A stretch of DNA of 7,626 nucleotides, from assembly GCA_017529085.1 (NCBI GenBank), contig JAFXOC010000016.1:1-7626 (forward strand), read 5' to 3'. How positions within the stretch are numbered: the first letter of the stretch is position 1; each line of letters begins with the position of its first letter. Both the position numbers and the translations under genes were made by a program. This document shows positions 1-6,171 of this stretch, one piece after another. The notes under the pieces were generated by a model that was not told the DNA's origin, ran no database searches, and worked only from the letters and a program-made list of their open reading frames with translations. This stretch comes from Selenomonadaceae bacterium (GTDB lineage: Bacteria > Bacillota > Negativicutes > Selenomonadales > Selenomonadaceae).

Positions 1-395
1 AATTTCGTGTTGTTTGCGCTCATTAAATCTATCATGAACTGCATGGATTTTTCTTGAACGTCCGCCATCAAAGCTTCCACTTCTTCGTTTGAAAGCCCTT
101 TGGCTTTTGGCGCTTCTTCAGATTCGGCGGAATCTTCGACTTTAGGAGCGGTTTGCCCCGTAGCCGCTGTCGTATCATCGTTTACATCGGCGTTTTCGGC
201 AATGTTGGCGGCTTCTGCCTGCGCTTGTTTTGCGGCTGAAGAAATATCAACGGAAAAAGCCTCGCCGTGGGGGTCTTTTTCCTCCGTTAATCCTGCGTTT
301 TGCGCCGCCGTATAATTTTCTGCGGCTTTTCTGATTGTTCCCGATTGATATGCGCTGATCGCTGTTTGCGCAACTCCTACAGTACCTACATCCAT
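1..395 (-). CDS. Unrecognised Ala/Glu-rich soluble protein, possibly motility-associated (partial, C-terminus beyond window)
   Basis: The minus-strand frame opens with ATG at 395-393 and stays open for 131 codons to the window edge, so only the N-terminal part is visible. It begins MDVGTVGVAQTAISAYQSG. It continues with a low-complexity segment rich in Ala, Glu, Asp, Thr and Gln (roughly residues 25-95) and a more ordered, Met-rich helical stretch near residues 100-130 (LSNEEVEALMADVQEKS). I see no signal peptide, membrane segment or cysteine. The start was chosen because AAAGGAGG at 412-405 lies 9 nt upstream; the in-frame ATG at 404-402 touches that site and is too close. A sigma-28-like promoter about 90 bp upstream suggests expression with late flagellar genes, and short Ala-rich proteins are common in such regulons. 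I do not recognise the family, so the motility link is inference from the promoter only. The window shows no other flagellar gene. Confidence 0.72.
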   Translation of the reverse strand, partial: MDVGTVGVAQTAISAYQSGTIRKAAENYTAAQNAGLTEEKDPHGEAFSVDISSAAKQAQAEAANIAENADVNDDTTAATGQTAPKVEDSAESEEAPKAKGLSNEEVEALMADVQEKSMQFMIDLMSANNTK

Positions 396-456
396 GTTTT
401 CCATCCTCCTTTAAAATCAAGAAGTCATTCCATTCCGTTGAAAAAAACTTCTTGCA

Positions 457-473
457 TTGTCAAAAAATGACAA
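457..473. promoter_or_regulatory. Palindrome TTGTCA-AAAAA-TGACAA over the -35 element, candidate operator
   Basis: Two perfect 6-bp inverted arms (457-462 and 468-473) flank five A residues. The left arm is the predicted -35 element itself, so a dimeric regulator bound here would compete with RNA polymerase. It could also be a chance palindrome in AT-rich DNA. I do not assign it to a known regulator family; no FNR (TTGAT-N4-ATCAA) or sigma-54/NifA signature is present. Confidence 0.3.
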
Positions 474-485
474 CATCCCTATAAG
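457..485 (+). promoter_or_regulatory. Housekeeping (sigma-70/A) promoter for the nitrogenase-like operon
   Basis: TTGTCA (457-462; five of six to TTGACA) is separated by exactly 17 nt from TATAAG (480-485; five of six to TATAAT). This is the best plus-strand promoter I find upstream of the nifH-like gene, with a predicted start near 492. A perfect TATAAT at 496-501 lacks a -35 partner. The predicted transcript would carry about 214 nt of untranslated leader. The spacer is AT-rich. The promoter overlaps the leftward sigma-28 site head to head, so the two could interfere. Confidence 0.5.
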
Positions 486-487
486 TA

Positions 488-514
488 TTATCGTTTATAA
501 TTTGTAAAACTTAA
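488..514 (-). promoter_or_regulatory. Sigma-28 (FliA/SigD)-type flagellar promoter for the leftward gene
   Basis: Read on the minus strand, TTAAGTTT (514-507) is followed by exactly 11 nt and then AACGATAA (495-488). The consensus for the flagellar sigma factor is TAAAGTTT-N11-GCCGATAA, so the match is 13 of 16 positions with the correct spacer. It points at the leftward gene, with a predicted transcription start near 481 and an 85-nt untranslated leader. The site overlaps the start region of the divergent rightward promoter. Spacing and the CGATAA core are seen directly; use by a flagellar sigma factor is inference. Confidence 0.55.
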
Positions 515-521
515 GTCATTT

Positions 522-604
522 TATAGTCAACGCAAATAAATTTTTTCCCCGCCCGAAGGGCGAGGAAAAAAAGATAATCACAAATATTTTTGACGTTGAC
601 TGTA
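522..604 (+). promoter_or_regulatory. Long imperfect stem-loop in the leader of the nifH-like gene
   Basis: Three nested stems can be drawn. The outer arms are 522-532 and 594-604 (core AGTCAACG / CGTTGACT, 11 bp including one G-U). The middle arms are 534-538 with 585-589. The apical hairpin is 541-554 with 558-571, 14 bp with one C-A mismatch, GAA loop and a GC-rich tip. The base of the apical hairpin is U6 on the left and A6 on the right. That is the opposite of an intrinsic terminator on either strand, so the structure is not a simple terminator. It lies wholly in the untranslated leader if transcription starts near 492. I do not recognise it as a known riboswitch. It may be a cis-regulatory RNA, an operator pair (the outer arms as protein sites), or a stabilising structure. 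Confidence 0.4.
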
Positions 605-705
605 TTATGAAAAAAAGAAAAAAGTGTGTGAAAAAATTTTAAGCAGGAAAAACCCGGCTTACGGCGAAATAGTGTAAGATAAAATATAGACGGGAGCGGG
701 AAGAT

Positions 706-1449
706 TTGCGAAGAATAGCGGTTTACGGAAAAGGCGGCATAGGGAAATCCACCATGACAAGTCATTTGTCGGCGGCTTTTGCCAATCTCCAAAAAAAAGT
801 TTGCCAGATAGGTTGCGACCCTAAAGCCGATTCCACCATGAATTTACTTAGCGGCGAAGAATTGACTTCGGTTATGGGATATATGCGGGATTTTGATAAA
901 GAGCCGGAAAGTTTGGAGGAAATTTCTAAAATAGGATATAAGGGTATTTTGTGCATCGAAACGGGAGGACCAACGCCCGGACTTGGTTGCGCAGGACGCG
1001 GCATTATCGCTACGTTTAACCTTTTAGAGAAACTTTCCCTGTTTGAATCGTTTAATCCTGATGTTGTGCTTTATGACGTGTTGGGGGACGTGGTGTGCGG
1101 AGGTTTTGCCGCGCCTATAAGGGAAGGATACGCCGAAGATGTTTTAATCGTAACTTCCGGCGAAAAAATGGCGCTTTACGCCGCGAATAATATTGCAACT
1201 GCCGTGGAAAATTTTGCGGACAGAGGATATGCGAAGGTAAGAGGCATTATATTAAACAGACGAAACGTGCCTGATGAAGAAGAAAAAGTAAAAAATTTTG
1301 CAAACGAACATAATTTGCCGATTGTATTGGATATACCGAGATGCGATGATATAAACAAAGCGGAAGAAATGGGAAAAACATTGATAGAAACAAATATAAA
1401 TCATGAAATCAGCCGCAAATTTATAGAGTTTGCCAATAATTATAAATAA
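706..1449 (+). CDS. NifH-like nitrogenase reductase-family iron-sulfur ATPase
   Basis: This is a homodimeric ATP-dependent electron donor of the NifH/BchL/CfbC superfamily, 247 aa; NifH is near 290 and CfbC near 260. The P-loop GKGGIGKST is at residues 8-16 and switch I DPKADST at 38-44. The two cysteines that bridge the [4Fe-4S] cluster across the dimer are C95 (GLGCAGRG) and C131 (LGDVVCGGF). R98 occupies the position that is ADP-ribosylated in some true NifH proteins. The C-terminal extension of NifH is missing. The start is TTG at 706, preceded at 9 nt by a weak GGGAG; the frame has a stop at 670-672 and no better start between, and MRRIAVYGKGG fits the family N-terminus. The adjacent NifD-like and NifK-like genes identify its partner. 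The family is certain; the substrate of the system is unknown, so I give no nif, bch or cfb symbol. Confidence 0.93.
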   Translation: MRRIAVYGKGGIGKSTMTSHLSAAFANLQKKVCQIGCDPKADSTMNLLSGEELTSVMGYMRDFDKEPESLEEISKIGYKGILCIETGGPTPGLGCAGRGIIATFNLLEKLSLFESFNPDVVLYDVLGDVVCGGFAAPIREGYAEDVLIVTSGEKMALYAANNIATAVENFADRGYAKVRGIILNRRNVPDEEEKVKNFANEHNLPIVLDIPRCDDINKAEEMGKTLIETNINHEISRKFIEFANNYK

Positions 1450-1464
1450 ATTTTACCCGGGATT

Positions 1465-1530
1465 CCAAAGGGCTGCGCCCTTTGGCGGGTCAAGGGCAGC
1501 GCCCTTGCAGGGTTTGGGGCGGAGCCCCAA
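1465..1530 (+). repeat. Three tandem GC-rich hairpins between the nifH-like and NifD-like genes
   Basis: Three perfect hairpins, each with a 3-nt loop, stand in series. At 1465-1485 there is a 9-bp stem (CCAAAGGGC/GCCCTTTGG, loop TGC). At 1491-1507 there is a 7-bp stem (CAAGGGC/GCCCTTG, loop AGC). At 1514-1530 there is a 7-bp stem (TTGGGGC/GCCCCAA, loop GGA). No U-tract follows any of them, so they are not intrinsic terminators. The shared GGGC-NNN-GCCC core and unusual GC richness suggest a dispersed intergenic repeat. In the message they would lie just 3' of the nifH-like frame, where stem-loops in true nif operons are known to protect the nifH transcript and set H:DK ratios. That role here is inference. 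Confidence 0.75.
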
Positions 1531-1543
1531 TTAAGGAAAGACT

Positions 1544-2824
1544 ATGAGTGAAGCTTATTACATAACGGCGGGGGAGCTTTTGGATAGGGGAAGTATTCCG
1601 GAAGAACTGCAGAAGAACGCCCATTTGATTTATAATTCGCCGGCGGCGTTGGATTTTAATTCGCCGGGAGCGGAGGGGTTCGGGGTTAAACGGGCGGGGC
1701 TTGCGGTGCCGGGTTCTGTAATGCTTTTGGTGTCGCCGGCTTGTTGCGGCAGGAATACTTCGGCTCTGGGACAGGGTTTCGGCGAGAGATTCGCTTATTT
1801 GCTGCTCGATGAAAACGATATTGTTACGGGAAAACATCTTACAAAAATCCCGGAGGCGGCAAACGAGTTTGTGAATAGCAGGGAAGAGTTGCCAACCGTT
1901 CTTATGCTGTGTATAACTTGCGTTGACGCGCTGCTTGGAACCGATATGGAGCGGGTTGCAAGGAAAGTTGAGGAAAAAATCGGTATTCCGTGCCGACCTT
2001 GTTATATGTACGCGCTGACAAGGGAAAGCCACCGTCCGCCAATGGTGTATGTGAGAGAGACGGTTTATTCGCTGTTGGAACCTGCGAAAAAAAAATACGA
2101 TGTTGTAAATTTGCTGGGTTATTTTTCGCCGCTTAACGATAAAGCGGAACTTTACGAGATATTGAGGAAAGCTGGCGTAAAGCGCGTCCAAGAACTTTCG
2201 CGAACCAAAACAATGGAGGAATACCATAAACTTTCGGAAGCGAATTTTAATTTGGTGTTAAATCCCGAAGCAAGAGCCGCCTCAAAATTTTTCCTCAATA
2301 AGTTAAATATTCCGTCCATTGAACTTACAAGACTTTACCAAATAGATAAGATACGCTCCCAATATGCGGCGCTTGCTCGGGCGATAGACGCGCCTATTGA
2401 TGATACAGTATATTATGAAGAAACATTGGATACAATAGAGCGTTTTATGCGCGCCTACGGTGACAAACAGCTTGCGATTGGTTCGCGCATAAACGGCAAC
2501 GCCTTTGAAATTGCCCTTGCGATGGTGCGTTATGGGTTAAAGGTAAAAGAAATTTTCGCTGACCCTGAACTTCGAGATTTTGCCTATTTGAAACATCTGG
2601 CAAAATTAAGCCCCGAGACTAAAATAATGAGCAATCTTTCGCCGACGATGGTTCATTATAAAGAGGATACAAGCGTAACCCTTGCCTTAGGTAAGGATGC
2701 GGCGTATTATCATCCGAAGGTTCCGAGCGTTTACTATAATGAGGAAATTCAACCTTTCGGGTATCAAGGGATTAAGGGGCTTTTTTCGGCGATGGAAAGC
2801 GCGCTTGCAAAGGTGAAGAAATGA
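1544..2824 (+). CDS. NifD-like catalytic subunit of an uncharacterised nitrogenase-like enzyme
   Basis: A 426-aa protein of the nitrogenase component 1 family, shorter than NifD (about 480). N-terminal cysteines sit at family positions: SPACCGRN with C67 and C68, and ITCVDALLGTD with C126, the equivalent of the third P-cluster ligand of NifD (CPIGLIGDD-type motif). C123, C150 and C153 are additional. There is no cysteine after residue 153, so the Cys that binds FeMo-co in NifD is absent. The C-terminal PFGYQGIKGLF (404-414) aligns with the PYHGFDGF region of NifD but lacks its His ligand. This implies that no FeMo-type cofactor is bound in the usual way. AGGA at 1534-1537 gives a good ribosome site for ATG 1544. 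The gene overlaps the NifK-like gene by 4 nt (ATGA), typical of a heteromeric pair. It probably accepts electrons from the NifH-like ATPase and reduces an unknown substrate. Confidence 0.88.
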   Translation: MSEAYYITAGELLDRGSIPEELQKNAHLIYNSPAALDFNSPGAEGFGVKRAGLAVPGSVMLLVSPACCGRNTSALGQGFGERFAYLLLDENDIVTGKHLTKIPEAANEFVNSREELPTVLMLCITCVDALLGTDMERVARKVEEKIGIPCRPCYMYALTRESHRPPMVYVRETVYSLLEPAKKKYDVVNLLGYFSPLNDKAELYEILRKAGVKRVQELSRTKTMEEYHKLSEANFNLVLNPEARAASKFFLNKLNIPSIELTRLYQIDKIRSQYAALARAIDAPIDDTVYYEETLDTIERFMRAYGDKQLAIGSRINGNAFEIALAMVRYGLKVKEIFADPELRDFAYLKHLAKLSPETKIMSNLSPTMVHYKEDTSVTLALGKDAAYYHPKVPSVYYNEEIQPFGYQGIKGLFSAMESALAKVKK

Positions 2825-3864
2825 AAGGACTACGACTCTATATACCGCCTTTTGCGCCGGACGACAGCGGGGCGGCGGCGGTTTTATACAAATTGGGCGG
2901 CGTTACCGTAATTTTGGATGCGGGAGGTTGCGCGGGAAATATAGCGGGTTTTGACGAGCCGCGCACAAACGAAAAAAGCGCGGTTTTCAGCGCAGGGCTT
3001 AGGGACATGGACGCAATTTTGGGGCGGGACGAAAAGTTGGTGGAAAAACTTGCTTTGGCGGTAAAACACATCGACGCAAAATTCGCGGCGATTATAGGCA
3101 CGCCCGTTCCGGCGGTTATAGGCACCGATTATAAAGCCCTTAAACGAATGATTGAAAATAAATTAAACATTCCCGTTGTTACCGTTGATACGGACGGTAC
3201 AAGGCTTTACGATGAAGGAATATCCAAGGCTTATGTGGAACTGTTCAAAACTTTTGCGACCAATACGCCCAAAAAGAAAGTTTTAGGAATTTTAGGCGCA
3301 ACGCATTTTGATTTTCCCGAAAAATTTGATTGGCGAAAATTCGCCGCATCGCAGCCATACGATGAAATTCTTCTCTACGGCTACGACGGCTCTCTTGATT
3401 CTTTCATAAAAGCGGGAGGCGTTGAAAAAAACTTGGTGGTTTCGACTGCGGGGCTTAAAGCGGCGAAATATCTACGGGAAAGGTTCGGTACGCCTTTTGA
3501 GGTTTTCCGTCCCTTAGGAAAATGCGAATTGTCTCCTTCAAACGCTGAAATCGCTAAAGAAAAGGGAAAAATTTTAGTTATGCACGAACAGTTTTGCGCC
3601 AACGCCGTCAGGGATAAAATCGAAAGATTGTCGCAGCGTAAAACCGTTACGGTAGGCTGTTGGTTCACAATGGATAAAGAATACGCTCGCATTGGCGATG
3701 TAAAATTTACGGAGGAAAAAGATTTTCAAGATTATGTGAAAGCAGAAGATTTTGACGGGATTTTTGCGGATAGGATATTTATGAGAGCCATACCTTTTTA
3801 CAAAAATACTTTTATACCGCTTCACTATTTTGCAGTCAGCGGAAGCGAGGCCCGTAATGCTTAA
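2821..3864 (+). CDS. NifK-like second subunit of the nitrogenase-like enzyme
   Basis: A 347-aa component 1 family protein, much shorter than NifK (about 520) and closer in size to the small nitrogenase-like subunits. It starts MKGLRLYIPPFAPDDSGAAA. VILDAGGCAGN carries C37, at the position of the first cluster ligand of the family. The stretch SAVFSAGLRDMDAILGRDEKL (residues 53-73) matches the loop that in NifK reads DVVFGGEKKL. The third ligand position (TTCMAEVIGDD-type) is GTPVPAVIGTD at 93-103, so that cysteine is missing. Other cysteines are C235, C259 and C280. With C67/C68 and C126 in the D-like partner this would suit a single bridging [4Fe-4S] cluster, as in the light-independent protochlorophyllide reductase, rather than an 8Fe P-cluster. 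It overlaps the NifD-like gene by 4 nt and hypF by 8 nt, so translation is probably coupled through all three. Confidence 0.85.
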   Translation: MKGLRLYIPPFAPDDSGAAAVLYKLGGVTVILDAGGCAGNIAGFDEPRTNEKSAVFSAGLRDMDAILGRDEKLVEKLALAVKHIDAKFAAIIGTPVPAVIGTDYKALKRMIENKLNIPVVTVDTDGTRLYDEGISKAYVELFKTFATNTPKKKVLGILGATHFDFPEKFDWRKFAASQPYDEILLYGYDGSLDSFIKAGGVEKNLVVSTAGLKAAKYLRERFGTPFEVFRPLGKCELSPSNAEIAKEKGKILVMHEQFCANAVRDKIERLSQRKTVTVGCWFTMDKEYARIGDVKFTEEKDFQDYVKAEDFDGIFADRIFMRAIPFYKNTFIPLHYFAVSGSEARNA

Positions 3865-6169
3865 CATAAAAGTTTGCGGAATTGTGCAAGGGGTGGGGTT
3901 TCGACCGTTTGTTGCGCGGCTTGCGGATGAGTTTGGCATAATGGGTACCGTTGCTAATAAAGGTTCGTATGTTGAAATATTCGCTATGGGCGACGAAGTT
4001 GCCTTAAAAAATTTTACGGAAGGCTTAAAAATGCGCGCCCCTAAACGTTCGGCGATAATATCCCTTGATATTTTAAAAGTTCCCGATAAAGATTATTCGG
4101 AATTTTCCATAATAGAGAGCGAAAGGGAAGAGGGAAAAATTTTCGTATCGCCGGATATTGCGGTTTGCGAGGATTGCAAAAGGGAACTCTTTGACAAAAA
4201 CAATCGTAGGTATTTGCATCCCTTTATAAACTGTACCGCTTGCGGCCCTAGGCTCACGATTTTGGACGCTATGCCATACGATAGGGAGCGCACAAGTATG
4301 GGAGAATTTCCCATGTGCGATAAATGCGAAAAGGAATATTTTACGCCGGAGGACAGGCGTTATGACGCTCAACCCGTATGTTGCAACGATTGCGGCCCCG
4401 AGGTTTATATTTTGGGCAAAGATTTAAGAGGTGCAGAGGCTATAAGAGAGGTTAGGCGAGCGATAATAAGAGGCGAAATCGTCGCCATAAAGGGAATAGG
4501 CGGTTTTCATCTATCTTGCGACGCTACAAACGAAGAGGCTGTGGCGAAACTTCGCAAGCGGAAGAGTCGCCCGGTAAAACCGTTTGCGCTTATGGCAAAG
4601 GATATGGATGCGCTTTCAAAAATTGTGGAAATTCCGGGAAATGCGAAAGAAATTATTGACGGTCCGCAAAAACCGATACTTTTATTACCGAGAAAGGACA
4701 ATTCTCCCGTCGCAAAAAATATCGCTATCGACAATCCTAAATTGGGAGTAATGTTGCCTTACGCGCCTATACAATCCTTGATTTTTAGATTAGACGACGA
4801 AGACGACGCTCTAATGCCGGAAATACTCATTATGACCAGCGGCAATCCATCCGGCGCGCCTATTTGCCATACGGACGAAGAAGTCAAAGAGTCGCTTTCA
4901 AGCATTGCGGACGTGATTTTATCACACAACAGAAGAATACGGCTTCGAGCCGATGATTCCGTTATGGGTATCTTAAACAACGCGCCTTATATGATAAGGC
5001 GAAGTAGGGGATACGCGCCGCTTCCCGTTATGATGAACGGCGATTTTAAAGGCGAAGTCTTAGCGATAGGCGGCGAACTTAAAAATTCTTTTTGTCTTGC
5101 AAAAAACGAATTGTTCTATCCTTCGCCATTCATCGGGGATATGACTGATTTACGGAGCGTCATTGCTCTTAAAGATTCCGTTAATCTTATGGAGTCGCTT
5201 TTGGAGATAAGACCTCAAATCGTAGCGGCAGACCCGCACCCTCTTTACAACACTTCGGCAGTAGCCAAAGAATTGGGATTGCCCGTATTTTTCGTCCAAC
5301 ATCATTACGCCCATATACTTTCATGTATGGCGGAAAATCACGAATACGGCGAAGCGTTGGGACTTGCCTTTGACGGTACGGGTTACGGGGAAGACGGCGC
5401 TATATGGGGCGGCGAACTTTTAAGGGTGAATGCGACGTCTTACGAAAGGCTTGCCCATATCGAACCCTTTGTACTTGCGGGGGGAGATAAGGTTTCAAGG
5501 GAAGGGTACCGCATTGCAATTCAATTCTTATACGAAGAATTTGAAGGAGACGAAGAAAAAGTCTTTGAAACGGTAAAAAAACTTGATTTAGCTACAAAAG
5601 AGGAATTTTTAGCTATAATGTTCATGCTAAACAACAACATTAACACGGCGATTTCCACAAGCGCGGGAAGGCTTTTTGACGGAGCGAGCGCACTTCTTGG
5701 CATAAGGAAGCGTTCTACCTTTGAAGGTGAAGCTGCAATTTACTTGGAATTTGCAGCTGAAAAATTTTTAGCCGAAAATCCCAAGTTTACGGAAGATATA
5801 TTTTTTCCTCATAACAGCGAGATTTTTGACGGTGTTATGCGAACGAAGCGAATTATGAGGGAACTCTTAAAAAGACGGCTTAACGGTGAAAATCCGAATA
5901 AACTCGCTTATTTGTTCCACAAGGCGCTTGTTTTTGAAATGCTTCAATCGGCTCTATGGGCGAAAGAGAAAACAAACATAAAAAAAATCGCCCTATCGGG
6001 CGGAGTTTTTCAAAATCAACTCTTAACAGCGCTAACAAAAAAGGCGTTGGAAAACAACGGCTTTCATGTATTGACTCACTCTCTAATCCCGCCAAACGAC
6101 GGCGGCATAGCGCTAGGTCAAGCCTTCGCCGCTATGGCTTACTTAAATAAAAAGAAAACAAATTATTAA
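3857..6169 (+). CDS. hypF: Carbamoyltransferase HypF, [NiFe]-hydrogenase maturation
   Basis: HypF converts carbamoyl phosphate and ATP to carbamoyl-adenylate and passes the carbamoyl group to the C-terminal Cys of HypE, the source of the cyanide ligands of [NiFe]-hydrogenase. All four domains are intact in 770 aa. The acylphosphatase domain (about 1-88) has VQGVGFRP with R16 and N34. Two zinc fingers have C104/C107/C126/C129 and C154/C157/C176/C179, each CxxC-x18-CxxC. The YrdC-like domain (about 195-380) has SRPVKPF and SGNPSG. The Kae1-like domain (about 395-765) has HHYAH (H482, H483, H486), FDGTGYG, STSAGRLFDG and PPNDGG with D748. ATG 3857 is preferred over an upstream TTG at 3830 because the family N-terminus begins directly with the acylphosphatase strand. 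It overlaps the NifK-like stop by 8 nt, so it is in the same operon. No residue expected for activity appears lost. Confidence 0.97.
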   Translation: MLNIKVCGIVQGVGFRPFVARLADEFGIMGTVANKGSYVEIFAMGDEVALKNFTEGLKMRAPKRSAIISLDILKVPDKDYSEFSIIESEREEGKIFVSPDIAVCEDCKRELFDKNNRRYLHPFINCTACGPRLTILDAMPYDRERTSMGEFPMCDKCEKEYFTPEDRRYDAQPVCCNDCGPEVYILGKDLRGAEAIREVRRAIIRGEIVAIKGIGGFHLSCDATNEEAVAKLRKRKSRPVKPFALMAKDMDALSKIVEIPGNAKEIIDGPQKPILLLPRKDNSPVAKNIAIDNPKLGVMLPYAPIQSLIFRLDDEDDALMPEILIMTSGNPSGAPICHTDEEVKESLSSIADVILSHNRRIRLRADDSVMGILNNAPYMIRRSRGYAPLPVMMNGDFKGEVLAIGGELKNSFCLAKNELFYPSPFIGDMTDLRSVIALKDSVNLMESLLEIRPQIVAADPHPLYNTSAVAKELGLPVFFVQHHYAHILSCMAENHEYGEALGLAFDGTGYGEDGAIWGGELLRVNATSYERLAHIEPFVLAGGDKVSREGYRIAIQFLYEEFEGDEEKVFETVKKLDLATKEEFLAIMFMLNNNINTAISTSAGRLFDGASALLGIRKRSTFEGEAAIYLEFAAEKFLAENPKFTEDIFFPHNSEIFDGVMRTKRIMRELLKRRLNGENPNKLAYLFHKALVFEMLQSALWAKEKTNIKKIALSGGVFQNQLLTALTKKALENNGFHVLTHSLIPPNDGGIALGQAFAAMAYLNKKKTNY

Positions 6170-6171
6170 AG

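Noticed and set aside
100..315. Plus-strand frame inside the leftward gene
   Set aside because: Ala/Ser-rich complement of the Ala/Glu-rich gene, with no ribosome site; the minus frame has a strong GGAGG and a promoter.
496..501. Perfect TATAAT on the plus strand
   Set aside because: No acceptable -35 element 16-18 bp upstream; the TTGTCA-N17-TATAAG pair just upstream is better.
541..571. GC-tipped hairpin with T and A runs, at first sight a bidirectional terminator
   Set aside because: The T-run is 5' and the A-run 3' of the stem on both strands, so no transcript gains a U-tract after the hairpin; kept only as the apical part of the leader structure.
641..660. Small hairpin AAGC-A-GG / CC-CG-GCTT
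   Set aside because: Only six pairs with an internal loop; not supportable as a real element.
511..792. Minus-strand frame of 93 codons across the leader and the nifH-like start
   Set aside because: It covers the regulatory stem-loop and the conserved P-loop coding region and has no family features.
1490..2227. Long minus-strand open frame (245 codons) opposite the NifD-like gene
   Set aside because: The translation is rich in Arg, His and Phe with no recognisable motif, no good ribosome site was seen, and it overlaps a clearly conserved gene; it is an antisense shadow.
3830..3856. TTG at 3830 as start of HypF
   Set aside because: It would add nine residues before the acylphosphatase strand and lengthen the overlap with the NifK-like gene; ATG 3857 fits the family.
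706..3864. Canonical nitrogenase nifHDK
   Set aside because: D/K subunits are too short, no FeMo-co ligands are apparent, the K-like third cluster cysteine is missing, and no nifE/N/B genes are nearby.
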